The translations under genes were made by a program, and so were the position numbers. Under the pieces are notes generated by a model. The model searched no databases. It saw only the letters and a list, made by a program, of their open reading frames with translations, and was not told the origin of the DNA. This document shows positions 1 through 11,488 of a stretch of 64,000 nucleotides of DNA, piece by piece; the stretch's first letter is position 1, and every line of letters begins with the position of its first letter. The DNA comes from Orobanche coerulescens. Lineage: Eukaryota > Streptophyta > Magnoliopsida > Lamiales > Orobanchaceae. The stretch spans positions 31,196,231-31,260,230 of the forward strand of contig CM065817.1 of assembly GCA_033398695.1 (NCBI GenBank). Reading direction: 5' to 3'.

Positions 1-1457
1 ATGTGGCTCGGATCCGGTACGTACTTTCTCAGCTGAGACACATGAAAAGCACTATGGACGCGACTCAAAGCTAGAGGCAACGCCAAGCGATAAGCTAAAT
101 CTCCAACTCTGTCCAAAATCTCGAAAGGTCCGATATACCTCGGACTAAGTTTCCCCTTTTTCCCGAAGCGGAAAGCTCCACGGGTCGGCGACACCTTGAG
201 TAAGACATGATCCCCCACTTCGAACTCCAAGGGTCGACGACGAGTATCGAGATAAGATTTGACGACTGGGCGGCCAAAGAATCGGTCCCGGATAATAGAA
301 ATCTTTTCCTTAGTCTCCATCAACATATCCGGCTCCATCCCAACTAGCTCAGAAGCCTCGTCTCAACATAATGGCGACCTACATCGCCTACCATAGAGTG
401 CCTCGAAGGGTTCCATTTTGATCGACGCATGCCAACTATTATTGTAAGCAAACTCGATCAACGGCAAGTGAAGCTCCCAATCATTACTCCAGTCTAAGGC
501 ACAAGCCCATAACATATCTTCCAACGTCTGAATCGTCCTCTCTGTCTGACCATCCGACTGAGGATGAAAGGAAGTGCTCAATCTCAACTCAGTACCCAAA
601 GCCTGATGAACGGCCTGCCAAAAGTGCGATACGAAACGGCCGTCTCGATCAGTAACAATGGTCTTGGGGGCACCGTGTAACCTCACGATCTCAGCAATAA
701 AGGTTCGAGCCAGTCTATCCGGTCCCCAAGTATCCTTAATACCCAAGAAGTGTGCAGACTTGGTCAGCCGATCGACAATTACCCAAATCACATTCATTCC
801 GGCCCGAGTTCTCGGCATGCCAGTGATGAAATCCATCGAGATATCTTCCCACTTCCACTCGGGAATGGGAAGTGGTTTCAACAACCCCGCTGGTCGTTGA
901 TGTTCGATCTTGACTTGTTGACACATCAAGCACCGTAGTACAAACTCCGTAACATCCTTCTTCATGTTATTCCACCAAAACTTGCGCTTCAAATCTTTGT
1001 ACATCTTACTTGTCCCGGGGTGGATTGAGTAAGGCATAGCATGAGCTTCTCGGAGAATTTTCTGCCTCAACTCTAAATCGTTCGGAACACAAAGCCTGCC
1101 CTGAAATCTCAGAATACTATCCTCATGAACCATAAAGCCAGGAGCTTTTCCTTTAATTACATCTTCCTTCAGTTGAGAAATCATCGGGTCACTCCACTGC
1201 TTCCCTTTTATGTCATCAACTAAGGAAGAAGTAATTTCGAGAGTACACAGCTGTCCCTGTACTCGTTGAAGCCAAACTTCTATCCCTTGCTCAATTAAGT
1301 CCTGACGAATTTTCGTCTGAGATGTAAGAACCTCGAGCATTTGAAGAGATGCCGATTTGCGGCTCAAAGCATCCGCAACGACATTGGCTTTCCCGGGGTG
1401 GTAAAGAATTTCCAAATCATAATCCTTTATCAACTCTAACCAACGTCTGTGTCTCAT
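1..1457 (-). pseudogene. A pol: integrase and start of C-terminal domain, broken
   Basis: Frame reading leftward from the end of RNase H ([12 protein letters not shown] at its start) into integrase. The zinc-binding HHCC region is visible as REAHAMPYSIH followed by CLMC. The catalytic core shows the first Asp in SMDF, the second in TDRDGRF and the Glu in GQTERT, the usual D,D-35-E set. A TGA stop at 363-365 replaces the Trp of the SPLCWDE segment seen in sister copies. Past it the same frame stays open to position 1 and encodes the GPF module ([11 protein letters not shown]) and the [13 protein letters not shown] segment that precedes the chromodomain in related elements. Integrase would insert element DNA into the genome. 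The nonsense codon, plus the frameshift separating it from RNase H, makes this copy inactive. Confidence 0.9.
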
Positions 1458-2530
1458 ATTAAGCTCTTTCTACTGAAAATGTATTTCAGGCTCTTGTGAT
1501 CGGTATAAATCCGGCACGGTGAACCATACAAATAATGCCGCCAAATCTTGAGTGCGTAGACAATTGCGGCCAACTCTAAATTGTGAGTAGGATAATTCAT
1601 CTCATAAGGCTTTAATTGTCGAGACGCAAAAGCTATCGTCTTATCATGCTGCATAAGCACACAGCCCAGGACTTGACCCGAAGCGTCACTATAAACTGCG
1701 AAGCCCTCGCTACCATGTGGTAAAGTTAAAATGGGCGCTGAAGTCAATCGTCTCTTCAGTTCATCGAAGCTCTGTTGTCTCTCATCCGTCCAGACAAACT
1801 TTTCGGTCTTCTGGAGCAATTTTGTAAGCGGCCGAGCGAGTTTCGAGAACCCCTCGACAAACCGACGGTAATACCCAGCAAGGCCCAAAAAGCTACGAGC
1901 CTCCTTAACATTTTTAGGCGGTGCCCAATCTAGCACTGCCTCAATCTTCTGCGGGTCTACACGAACCCCTTCGGCCGAAATCACATGGCCGAGAAACATA
2001 ACTTCTTCCAACCAAAATTCACATTTCGAGAATTTTGCATAGAGGTGCTCGGTTCTCAAAATGTCTAAAACCAAACGCAAGTGTCGGGCATGTTCCTCCT
2101 TATCTCGAGAATTGATCAAGATGTCGTCAATAAAGATGACTACACACCTGTCGAGGTACTCGATGAATATTTTATTCATTAACTGCATGAAAACTGCCGG
2201 CGCATTAGTCAACCCAAAAGGCATAACCACAAATTCATAATGCCCATATCTCGTCTGAAACGCCGTCTTCGGAACGTCGGACTCCCTCACCCTGAGTTGA
2301 TAATACCCGGATCTTAAATCAATCTTCGAGAAAACTGCAGCCCCTTGCAACTGATCAAATAAATCGTCTATACGAGGTAAAGGATACTTATTCTTGATGG
2401 TTACTTTGTTCAGCTCACGGTAGTCGATGCACAAACGTAGTGAACCATCCTTCTTCCTCACGAAAAGAACAGGCGCGCCCCAAGGCGAAGCGCTCGGTCT
2501 GATGTACCCTTTTTCCAGAAGTTATCCCAA
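1454..2530 (-). pseudogene. A pol: reverse transcriptase and RNase H, broken at both ends
   Basis: About 335 codons read openly from 2461, with the frame extending up to two nonsense codons at 2522-2524 and 2531-2533. Reverse transcriptase motifs follow in order: [45 protein letters not shown], and the catalytic box as FIDDIL, the usual Gypsy variant of YVDD. RNase H follows with VYSDASG, ELAAI and YTDHKSL, three of its acidic positions. A one-base deletion near 1470, in the KELN segment, throws the frame off so integrase lies in another frame. The enzyme would copy element RNA into DNA in the virus-like particle. Confidence 0.92.
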
Positions 2531-3568
2531 TTAATTCTTCAATTCTTGCATCTCGGAAGGTGCCATCCTGTAAGATGCTTTAGAAATCGGAGCCGCATCT
2601 GGCTCTAAGTCCACGGTAAATTCTATCTCTCGATCCGGCGGTAATTCCAGGAGGTCATCCGGAAAAACATCGGGGTACTCATTAACAACCGGAAGCGAAG
2701 AGAAATCGATTTCGTTTCCTTCCATTTTCAAGGCATAACACCAAAAGCCTGTACAACCTTTATTCAAGAGTTTTACGGCCTTCATGGCACTGATAAGTAA
2801 CTTGGATTGGCTCGACTTACGTCCCAAAAATGAGTACTCAAATCCGTCTTTAGTCATTATGGTGATAACCTTGGTACGGTAATTCATAATCGCTTGGTGA
2901 CTATCAAGCCAATCCTCACCGAGGATCACGTCCTCGCCTTCCATATCAACTACAATCAGATCCGATAACCATTCCATACCGGATATAATCACTGGAAAAT
3001 CTTTAATCTCCCGATTCCCCACAATTCTATCCCCGCTAGGCAGTTTCACGATAAAGGGATCGCAAGCAGTCATACAAGTTATATTCAAACGGCGTACACA
3101 CTCTAAAGAAATAAAAGAATGTGTAGCACCCGAATCAAAAAGTACACGGACTGGATGAGATGAAATATGAATGGTACCTGAAGCCACTGCCGCGTCGGGT
3201 TTGTCTGTTCGACGCATCTCATATACCCGTGGTTGCACCGAACCGATGCTAGAGTTTCCCCCTCCAGCATTTTGACCCCGTCCCCGGCCCCTGCCGAAAT
3301 TCTGCTGAGGTTGACGAAAAGATTGCCGTTGATTAATATTTTGATCAAGTGGTGCTGGGGCAGAAGCCCGAGTGTCCAAAGTCTGATTCGGCTCGGAACA
3401 ATAAGCCGCTCTATGCCCCATCTGTCCGCACGTGTGACACTTTAATGGTGGAAAGTAGCATTCCGAATTAAAGTGGCCTGGACGGCCACAATTATAGTAA
3501 GTCACCGTGCGATTTGAGGTACCCGGAGTGGGACGGTAACCCCTCTTCCCTTTAATAGAACGTGACGA
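2531..3568 (-). pseudogene. A gag/pol: zinc knuckles and aspartic protease
   Basis: The frame carries two CCHC zinc knuckles. The second is intact (CHTCGQMGHRAAYC). The first reads YYNCGRPGHFNSEC: its first Cys is Tyr, a G-to-A change, while family member G keeps Cys. About 100 residues later comes the aspartic protease active site [10 protein letters not shown], then the DWL and [10 protein letters not shown] segments that lead to reverse transcriptase. Knuckles bind element RNA in the particle; protease cuts the Gag-Pol polyprotein. The frame is bounded by stops at 3569-3571 and 2531-2533, both in phase with gag and reverse transcriptase, so gag-pol was probably one long frame here. Confidence 0.88.
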
Positions 3569-4456
3569 CTATCCGGCAAAACGGTTAGTCGTCTGAGACT
3601 TATGAAATTTGCCACCCTTAGATCCAGAAAAATTTCCCGCGACTTTCTGCTTCTTCGGTTCTTCAACGGTATCGTTGTCGGGGCTCAACATATCATGGGC
3701 TAAAGCTCTGTCCTGATACTCTTTCAGTGTGGTACAAGCAAATCCGGCCATATACCGCCGTAAGTCCAAATTCATCCGCATATCGAAATAACGGATCTTA
3801 TCATGCTCGTTACGCACTTGATCCTTCACGTGGATCAATTGTTGGTTGTACTCCACGATCGCCCGCGATACGGGAATATCTTGAGGTTTAGCCTCGAAAA
3901 AGGCTCTGATTCAGCTCTCTCGCACCGGCCAAGGACAAAACTCGGCCTCCAAGAGTTCCTTAAATTCATCCCACGTGGCAATGCGATCCTGTGGCTTGAT
4001 GACCTTCCACCAGGTAGCGGCCTCCTTGGTGAGGAAATACTGAGCAATCGGTACTTTCCTCACTTCGGGGCAATCAATCGCCTCGAAAATCTTTTCCAAC
4101 TCCGCTAGCCAATCTTCCCAGCCTAACGGATCGGTGGCACCGCCAAACTATGGAGGGTGCATTCGGATTACATTCTGAAGCAAGGCATCCGTGTTTGGGT
4201 TCGGATTATTCAGCTGAACAGTTTGGGCTAAAATGGTCATTTGAGTAGCCAATTGTTGAAGTGCATTCGCAACTCCAACGTCCGCGTTGTTCCCCTGACC
4301 GTTTGACTGGTCGTGCTGACTCTCAGTGTCAGGATGCACCGAGTTCGACAAACTGGGGTTGGTCGACCCCGCAACTGAACTGATGGAAACAGCCGCGCCA
4401 CGACCTCTTCCTCGTCCACGGCCACGACCATGGCCACGGCCCCTACCAGCTGACAT
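3569..4456 (-). pseudogene. A gag, capsid region, with in-frame stops
   Basis: The start chosen is the ATG at 4454-4456, which opens MSAGRGRGHGRGRG, a basic Arg-Gly run typical of this Gag type. The capsid segment follows (WLAELEKIFEAIDCPE, KVPIAQYFLTKEAATWW, FCPWPV, AKPQDIPVS) and then a charged linker to the zinc knuckles. One frame is interrupted by TAG at 4148-4150, TGA at 3911-3913 and TAG at 3569-3571; the TGA is a simple C-to-T change of an Arg codon by comparison with sister copies. Gag forms the particle that packages element RNA. Confidence 0.87.
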
Positions 4457-4684
4457 ACAGAAGAACACACAAGGTACATAAGCACAATTCAATTGCACGT
4501 CATCAAAGTGATCGATTCTCAAGAATATCAATAAAAGGAAGCAAAACGAATAAGGAAACACCAGAAGAGTAAGAGGTCTTACAAGTACCGTTCGCACTGT
4601 GATGATGGCAGAGTAGTGATACTGTGAACAAATGACGACTCATCTGACCCAAAAGACCGACAGCCTAGGTATCCATAGACCTAG

Positions 4685-4696
4685 GCTCTGATACCA
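4685..4696 (-). other. A primer binding site (initiator tRNA-Met)
   Basis: Reads TGGTATCAGAGC on the minus strand, the complement of the plant initiator tRNA-Met 3' end, five bases inside the 5' LTR. The 4697-4701 spacer matches elements C, D and G. The untranslated leader from here to the gag ATG (4457-4684) holds nothing else I recognise. Confidence 0.93.
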
Positions 4697-5249
4697 TATT
4701 CTGTAACACCCCCGAGTTATTCAGGGAATATTACAGCACCGTAAGCCCCGCCATGGAGCCCACAAGGCTAAACATACGCGGAACTCTAAACTTTGACCGA
4801 GAAGGTCTACACACAATGGAATCAAAGACGATACAAAGGTATTCAAAAACATAATCAATGTATTCACAGACATCACAACACGAATCAATACTTCGGCAAA
4901 CACAGGCCGGAACATCAAGGAAAATGGAAAACAATACTCGAGTATTCAATAACCAATCCAGTACAACAACACTGAATGGAAAACTCAAAACATAACTGGA
5001 AGAAAGACACAGTATCACACTTGCCCACCATCTTTATGCCGACCCGATACCTGCCTGTCCGATCTCCTGGAACCTGAAATACATAAAACGTATTTCCCCC
5101 ATAAAGGGGTTAGCCGTCGAATAGCTAGTGCAAGTATATCAAGTATGAAACACAATACTCCTCGACAATAAAGTAAATGTAACCGTCAATTCATCAATTC
5201 AAGACTAGTATTCCGGAATAACTAAAATCTCATAGTGTCACATCAAGAC

Positions 5250-5440
5250 GTATGTGAATGCCATAGAAACGGTTCGTTCATATCATACGCCGTTACATGT
5301 ATGAATGCCGTAGAAACGGTTCGTTCATTACATGCCATCAATACATATATGAATGCTGTAGAAACGGTTCGTTCATAATATGCCATCAATATATCTATGA
5401 ATGCCGTAAAAACGGTTCGTTCATATCATACCATCAATAT
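5250..5440 (-). repeat. LTR minisatellite, about 48 bp, four copies
   Basis: Four units containing GAATGCCGTAGAAACGG followed by TTCGTTCAT. ATGAA/TTCAT and CCGT/ACGG are complementary, so each unit could fold into an imperfect hairpin. The same array is in both LTRs of element G. Confidence 0.9.
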
Positions 5441-6029
5441 TTCTTACTTTCAAAGTCGAGAACGTACAATCATAATCATATACTTGCCTTTGAGACATCG
5501 AGAAATCGAACGGAGGAAGGGTATGGGTTCCGTAGGTCCAAGAACGCGCTTCCGGCACCTAAACGATTCGCAAGGAATATGATAATCAATCATCCATATT
5601 CAAACTACACGAAGGAACTCCCGAAACCCGTCTACGATTCATAAAGATATACGGATAATCAACTAGAGGTTGGAAAATCGTCCAAAATCTCACAAGTCCG
5701 AAAACGGCACAATCCAAACCATAAAATCGTAGGAAAAGCATGCATACGGTATAGATACATCATAATCTCAAGGTTCTCAAGCTTCATAATGGATATATCG
5801 GATGAATCTACGAAAAACCCCAAAATTCCCAAAAAGTAGGGTTCTAAGGATTTTTACCTTGATTCGGACGTTAGGATGAATTAGATGTTGTGAAATCCTT
5901 GTTTTCCAACCAAATATATTGTTGTTAGAAGGAAGATCGCTTCCAATCGCCCAAGATCGTCTCTCCCGAGTGAATCCCGTCGAAAAGGAGTGAAGAAGGT
6001 GAGAAATGACGAAAATAAAGTCAACTGCC

Positions 6030-6039
6030 ATATATATAT
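6030..6039 (-). promoter_or_regulatory. Putative TATA box of A LTR
   Basis: An ATATATATAT run about 10 bp downstream (minus-strand sense) of the first palindrome at 6050. The matching position in element G reads TATAAATA. Transcription would run toward lower coordinates. Confidence 0.6.
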
Positions 6040-6049
6040 CTGTCCAGTC

Positions 6050-6555
6050 TAGCGTACGCTACGCCTCCTTCATTAGCGTGCGCTAGCGAAGTCACCGGAT
6101 AGTCCAGTGGTTTCTGTCGGCTCCGTTAGCGTGCGCTAATCGTCTGTCTGTAGCGTGCGCTAGTCCAAAATGTGGCATCCGATCGGAGTCCGAACTTCTT
6201 GTCGCCTGCTCAAAACTTAGCGTGCGCTACCGCTATGATTTAGCGTGCGTTATGCAATAGCTTTAGCGTGCGCTAGCCGAAGCCTAGCGTACGCTACCTC
6301 ATAGTCCAGAAAACCTGGCAACCTCACTGCCTCTGCCGACCAGCCCGGTAGCGTGCGCTACGGACGGATGTTAGCGTGCGCTACTAACCACGAATAGCAC
6401 GCGCTAACAGCTCCTAGCGTGCGTTAATCCGCTACCCAGAGCATCAAAATCTTGGTTCGACTGACTGATCCTCTTAGCGCGCGCTACGGCTCAAAGCTAG
6501 CGTGCGCTAATCAAGCAGAATTAGCGTGCATTAGCCTAGGCCTAGCGTGCGTTAT
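6050..6555 (-). repeat. Palindrome array, TAGCGYRCGCTA type
   Basis: About a dozen or more dispersed copies of TAGCGTACGCTA, TAGCGTGCGCTA, TAGCGCGCGCTA and one-base variants, spaced irregularly by unrelated sequence. TAGCGTACGCTA is a perfect palindrome. The array ends about 10 bp before the TATA box. Confidence 0.93.
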
Positions 6556-6718
6556 ATCTCTGGCCCAGAACATTTCCGCAAGGTCTAAACGACATGATCA
6601 AAAACCAAACGAGATACGAAACTCAATAACAATATCAACAACATCTCCAAGCATTTACAGAGTGACAACATAAGAGAAACGGCAAGGTCAAATAGTCAGT
6701 AAAAGTACGGGTATTACA

Positions 6719-7557
6719 CCGCCTATGTCAACAAGACTAAGGTGGAAAAGTTGGAAACTAGGTCTGCGAAGGGACGTTTCATTGGATTCCCGTCTGGGAC
6801 AATGGGATATCTATTCTACATGCCCGAAGATCGAAGGATCATTGTTGCTTTACAAGCACACTTCCTGGAAGATGAGTTCATTCAGGAAGGCGGAGCAGGT
6901 AGAAGTATTTCTTTAGAAGAATACAATGAAACTCCTCGGGAGACACCTGTGCAAGAAACTGGAACCGAACTTTCTGAAACACAAGTACAACCACCTCGTA
7001 GGTCTAGTAGGGTGTCTCATTTACCTGAGAGGTATGGGCTTGTGCACTTGGAGGAGCTGGGTCTCAATGAGGTTCCAAGTGATAGCCAAGAGACCGACCC
7101 AACAACCTATGACCAAGTGATGGTGGATGTAGACTCCGCGAAATGGCATGAAGCTATGGAAGTTGAGATAGACTCGATGCATGTCAATCAGTTCTGGACT
7201 CTAGTAGACCGCCCCAAGGGCATAGTGCCTATTGGGAACAAGTGGATCTACAAGAGAAAGACTGATGGTCATGGCAAGGTTGACGCCTATAAGGCCAGGC
7301 TTGTGGCAAAGGGTTATACCCAAAAGGAAGGGATCGATTACCATGATACCTTCTCGCCCGTAGCCATGATCAAGTCTATTCGCATGATGCTTGCTATAGC
7401 TTCCTACCACGATTATGAGATATGGCAAATGGATGTAAAGACGGCTTTCCTTAATGGATTCCTCGAGGAGGAAATCTATATGGAGCAGCCTAAAGGCTTT
7501 GTGCCCGAAGTCGATATTCAGAAAGTGTGCAAGCTTCAGCGTTCCATTATGGACTGA
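6719..7557 (+). pseudogene. B left copy pol: end of integrase and N-terminal reverse transcriptase
   Basis: Open from the junction with A. It encodes the integrase tail (KGRFIGFPSGTMGYLFY, HFLEDEF), the variable linker (PPRRSSRVSHLPERYG), then the reverse transcriptase start: NKWIYKRKTDGHGKV, YKARLVAKGYTQKEGIDY, FSPVAMIKSIR and WQMDVKTAFLNG. The frame fails near 7547, where CCATTTATGG of the right copy reads CCATTATGG, a one-base loss in a T run. The methionine at 6742 is internal, so the true start was lost with A's insertion. Confidence 0.9.
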
Positions 7558-8672
7558 AGCAAGCGTCGCGTAGTTGGAACCTTCGTTTTGACGAGGCAGT
7601 CAAAGAGTTTGACTTCGTGCAAAATGAAGAGGAACCTTGTGTATACAAGAAGGTTAGTGGGAGCAAGATCGCATTCTTAGTATTATATGTGGATGATATT
7701 ATACTAATAGGAAATGATGTGGGAATGCTCAGTTCTGTAAAAGCTTGGCTTTCGAGTAATTTCTTCATGAAAGACTTGGGAGAAGCAACCTATATTCTTG
7801 CAATTCGACTCTACCGGCATAGAGCGAAGAGAACAATAGGCCTTTCCCAAGCCCTCTATATAGATAAGATCTTAAAGCGATTTAAGATGGATGATTCTAA
7901 AAGAGGGTTCCTACCGATGCAACATGGAATAAAACTCACCTTGATGATGTGTCCTCAAAGTGAGGAACAACGAAAGGAAATGAGTAATATACCATATGCT
8001 TCGGCCGTGGGTAGCCTTATGTATGCTATGTTGTGTACAAGACCTGACATCGCGCATGCTGTAAGCGTGGTGAGTAGGTTTCAGGAAAACCCAGGTAGGG
8101 AACATTGGACTGCCGTAAAGAACGTTCTCAAGTACTTAAGAAGGACTAGAGATATGGTTCTGATGTATGGCGGTGGAGAATTGGATGTGGTGGGATTCAC
8201 TGATTCGGACTTCCAAGGACTGAAGGACGACTCGATGTCCACTTCTGGCTACATATTTACTCTTAATGGAGGAGCAGTATCTTGGCGTAGTGCCAAGCAA
8301 AGCGCGACTACTGATTCCACCTGTCAGGCTGAGTATCAAGCAGCCACGGAGGCTTCCAAGGAAGGGTTCTGGATTAAGAAGTTTCTGGGAGAACTTCAAA
8401 TGATACCATGTGCTGAGCTGCCTGTTCCGCTGTACCGCGACAACGACGGAGCTGTAGCGCAGGCCAAGGAGCCGAGGTTTTACAACAACACCAAACATAT
8501 GGAGAGGAAGTATCATCTCGTAAGAGAATTTGTTCGCAAGGGATACATTGTGCTGCACAGAGTAGACTCGGCCGACAACGTTGCCGATCCACTGACCAAG
8601 CCACTTTCTCAGACTAGCTTGGAGCGTCATCTAGAGAACATGGGTATTAGATACCATAGTGTGTGGCATTGA
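7548..8672 (+). pseudogene. B left copy pol: reverse transcriptase catalytic part and RNase H
   Basis: Continues pol in the next frame from YGLKQASRSWN. The catalytic box is LYVDDIILIGND. The segment IPYASAVGSLMYAMLCTRPD marks the connection to RNase H, which shows GFTDSDFQG, the Glu in CQAEYQAA, and YRDNDGA. It ends naturally at the stop at 8670-8672, just before the polypurine tract. Apart from the single frameshift near 7547 this half looks intact, unlike the right-hand copy, whose RNase H is corrupted. Confidence 0.92.
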
Positions 8673-8676
8673 GTGC

Positions 8677-8688
8677 AAGTGGGAGATT
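8677..8688 (+). other. B polypurine tract (left copy)
   Basis: The purine-rich AAGTGGGAGA segment directly before the LTR start TGTTAGG. It would prime plus-strand DNA synthesis. It recurs at 32331-32341 before the other LTR. Confidence 0.82.
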
Positions 8689-9405
8689 GTTAGGAGTATG
8701 CCCTCGAATGCCACTCAGAGGATGTTGAGTGAGGGCATTGTACTTGTTATTATGTAAACCATTTATATAAGGCAAATGAATGTTTCTTTATTTACTGGTA
8801 GTTACTGGCATTCCTAACTCGTAAATAAACATATAGAAACTAGTCCGTGTATTTGAGAGCAAAACGTTCCACTCCTTATTGGATAAGGGGGTCGGCACTG
8901 GAAAGATTATAGCTCAAATACTTAATCGTTCGCAAGTTGATGAAACTTGACTGGGCGTTAAGTTTATGTGAAGACTTGTATGATGTGTTCTTTGACATGG
9001 AGAGTGTCTGTCGAACACTAATGGTTAGTGGGAGCACACGTTATAGGTATGTTAATTGGATTAGTATACTCGAACCGACTCACCCTTGATTCGTCACACG
9101 GATTTCACTCCGGGACAGTCAATGACGGAATCGAAAGGTTGTGATAGGTATTCGTGAACCTTCGACTTGAGGATTTAGTAGGGATGTGCTTGTGACGTCA
9201 AGATTTTCATTAGAGTAGTTCGACCCTGTAAACCGGAAGGCGGGGGTCAACCTCGACGTGCATCTTGACGGGCAAGTAGCAGGTCCTACTGAATACCAAG
9301 ATAGAATTCTTTCTCCCGTTTGTGAGCGGGTTATATGTCCTATGCGGTTATTGGCAGATGAGATCATAAGTCTTTGGCCAAAGCATTGGAGCTAGTTGTA
9401 TTAGA
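8689..9405 (+). repeat. B shared middle LTR, left part
   Basis: Starts TGTTAGGAGTATGCC and matches the B 3' LTR from 32342 to about 33049. It is cut after TTAGA by element C. With the right part it totals about 2.0 kb, close to the 1979 bp of the 3' LTR. Confidence 0.92.
9401..9405. repeat. Target site duplication of element C, left
   Basis: TTAGA here and again at 25405-25409. The empty site, one TTAGA, is seen in the sister LTR at 33045-33049. Confidence 0.95.
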
Positions 9406-10736
9406 TGTAACACCCCCAAGATATTCAGGGCATATTACAGCGACGTGGACCCCACACTGTGGAATCCACCAGGCTAACGTACCAAACATGACATACGACA
9501 ACGACAAACCATCATAAACAAATACGACAAGTTAAATAAAAGACTATAACCGACAAATAAAATTCTGTCATCAAATCCATTTCCCAAACGGGGACACAAC
9601 AGTAACAAGTTTAAATAGGAAGTACTCGAGTACTTAAACCAATTTTATAATACATAATCCCAAAATCAGACATCAATAATAACCGACGGACATAACACCG
9701 AAAATCAATTACTGGACAATATCATGCTTGCCCATCATCCTCATACAGCTCGAGTGCTCGCTTATCCCCACGATCAGTACCTGAAATACAAAAAGTATTT
9801 CCCCCATTTAAGGGGTTAGCGACAACTGCTAGTGCAAGTACAATCCATTTGAACTACATTCTAATCAGATGAATATATGCGCCAAAAAGTCATTTTAGAA
9901 AACATTTTATATTCCGGAATATTTACAATGTACAATCCCAAAACACATTATCTCCAACAAATCACAATTCAAAGTTAACCGTCGGTACGAGACTCACGGC
10001 CACCGTACCCCGCAGAGCCCCGTCGGACGTCCCTGGGTGGCTAACCACAGTTCGCGATACGCACACTCACGGCACTACGTATCCCTAGAGGTCCCGTCGA
10101 ACCGTCCCTAGGTAAACATACACATATCCTCCCACAACAACCACATATAGCCATAATTCAAATACTAGAACATGTAAACAAATGTAAAGTACTTGCCTTT
10201 GAGACATTCTCGAAGAAACGGAGTTGAAACACGACTACGAACGGTCCGGGTGGAAAACGACGGTTCCTAAATGAAGGATCAACACAGTTTAGTTTCCACG
10301 GACAACAATACTCTATTGGAATACACCCATAACCCCGATTACATAATACGACAATGAACGATCAATCGATACGGGCGAGGGTTTACACAAAATCTCCCCG
10401 TATCGATAATTCGCGGATTAAAATCAAGAAGGTTGGATTAAAAATCACTCACTAATCACAATCGGTAAAGAATATCGTAATATAGATGAACAATTCGGAA
10501 CTAAACCCTAAAATCCCGAAAATCCCCCAAATTCGTCAAAATTTGGGTTCCTGAGGAATTACCTTTAATTCGGCTGATGAAAGGTGATTATGCTGATTAT
10601 GATATGATGGCTCGATTCTACCGTGATGGAATTTGAAGAGAACTCCGAATAGAACTGGTGGAAATCGTCTCTGAGGTCGCACGTCGAAGAAACGAAGAGA
10701 AAAGAAATAAACTGCTGTTCTGAAACTGTCCGCTGA

Positions 10737-10745
10737 CTTATATTC
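10737..10745 (-). promoter_or_regulatory. Putative TATA box, C LTR 1
   Basis: GAATATAAG on the minus strand, about 7 bp downstream of the nearest palindrome. Same site in LTR 2 (17708-17716) and LTR 3 (24690-24698). Confidence 0.55.
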
Positions 10746-10752
10746 AGTGGAG

Positions 10753-10912
10753 TTAGCGCACGCTAATCGTCATATGTAGCGCGCGCTAACGGGGCCGTGA
10801 CAGGTCCAGTGGCTACTGCCACCCTTCGTTAGCGTACGCTAACAATAGGGCGTTAGCGTACGCTAACTGCACATCGGTAGCGCACGCAAGGGAACAGGGG
10901 TAGCGTGCGCTA
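10753..10912 (-). repeat. Palindrome array, TAGCGYRCGCTA type, C LTR 1
   Basis: Six copies: TTAGCGCACGCTAA, TAGCGCGCGCTA, two TTAGCGTACGCTAA (perfect palindromes), a truncated TAGCGCACGC and TAGCGTGCGCTA. It abuts the TATA box. Confidence 0.95.
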
Positions 10913-10930
10913 CCTACACAGCAGTTCAGC

Positions 10931-10953
10931 ACTGCTGATGTCACATCAGCAGT
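10931..10953. repeat. 23-bp perfect inverted repeat, C LTR 1
   Basis: Arms ACTGCTGATGT and ACATCAGCAGT around a single C. Present intact in LTR 3 at 24884-24906. In LTR 2 the same place (17897-17935) is scrambled. Confidence 0.9.
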
Positions 10954-11451
10954 AAGCTGCTGCCGAGGGTATAAAACACGAAACGCACGACGAGACCAGA
11001 ATCCAGGAACATAGACGCGAAGCATACAAGACGACGGAGCTAAGCGCTGAAAGAAAATACAATTCCGACCACCGGAGGGTCCGTAATGCGACAACGAAAC
11101 TAAGATTCCCTAAACTATTAGGAAATTACAAAAATGGCCCAAGTGCCCGAAAATCACGAAACGACGTCGGATTTACAAACCGAAAGTCTCCACATGACCA
11201 ACTCAACCATACGAACTCGTACAAACCAAGAAACAACGAAAACGAATGAGTTTTACGAGAATCGAACGTTCATACGGCAAAGCATGCCATAAAACGAAAT
11301 TACGTGAAAACATCGTCAAAACTCATCTAAATGGAAAAACTCCAAGAACAAAGTAGATTTAAAATGTCGAAACGGTTACAAGCGAGTCGATAAAAATAGA
11401 CATACACCAAAAATGGAAACTGTTAAAAATGGAAAAATTACGGATATTACA

Positions 11452-11488
11452 TTCTCCCCCTCTAAAATAAAGTTTCGTCCCGAAACTT
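11452..11488 (-). other. C polypurine tract and upstream hairpin (left copy)
   Basis: On the minus strand, AAGTTTCGGGACGAAACTT (11470-11488) is a perfect 8-bp stem with a 3-base loop, followed by TTTTAGAGGGGGAGAA (11452-11467), the polypurine tract, then the LTR. The pol stop codon (11487-11489) overlaps the first arm. Confidence 0.9.

Larger units (their letters stand above)
1..6718 (-). mobile_element. Element A: Ty3/Gypsy (Tekay/Del-like) retrotransposon, 3' end off the left edge
   Basis: Minus-strand LTR element with, from right to left, a 5' LTR (4702-6718), a tRNA-Met primer site, gag, zinc knuckles, protease, reverse transcriptase, RNase H, integrase and the start of the chromodomain-like tail. 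The pol order with integrase last is Gypsy. The 3' polypurine tract and 3' LTR lie left of position 1. At 6719 the sequence passes directly into Copia element B inside its integrase; the uninterrupted counterpart is at about 30381-30400, so A inserted there, with CCGCC (6719-6723) as the expected right-hand target duplication. Gag to RNase H is one frame with five in-frame stops. The family is the same as element G. Confidence 0.93.
4702..6718 (-). repeat. A 5' LTR, 2017 bp
   Basis: Bounded by TGTAACACCC on the plus strand at 4702 and GGGTATTACA ending at 6718, so the element reads TGTAATACCC...GGGTGTTACA. It matches the two LTRs of element G in reverse complement over its length. Within it lie a 48-bp tandem repeat, a TATA box and a large palindrome array. 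No credible protein is encoded; open stretches inside it are chance frames. Confidence 0.94.
9406..11451 (-). repeat. C LTR 1 (3' LTR), 2046 bp
   Basis: TGTAACACCC at 9406 to GGATATTACA ending at 11451. It resembles LTR 3 more than LTR 2 at several private sites, for example the intact inverted repeat at 10931, as expected if LTRs 1 and 3 are the outer pair. No coding potential. Confidence 0.95.

Noticed and set aside
658..938. Plus-strand frames over A's integrase
   Set aside because: Shadow frames of the minus-strand integrase; similar shadows occur at 12376-12582 and 19359-19565 over the same conserved segment.
5250..5440. Possible CRISPR array (regular 48-bp repeats)
   Set aside because: Units are contiguous, no unique spacers, and the array recurs inside LTRs of a plant retrotransposon.
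6050..6555. Palindromes considered as a prokaryotic operator or integron-type site array
   Set aside because: Surroundings are a complete plant LTR with primer site and TATA box; no bacterial genes nearby.
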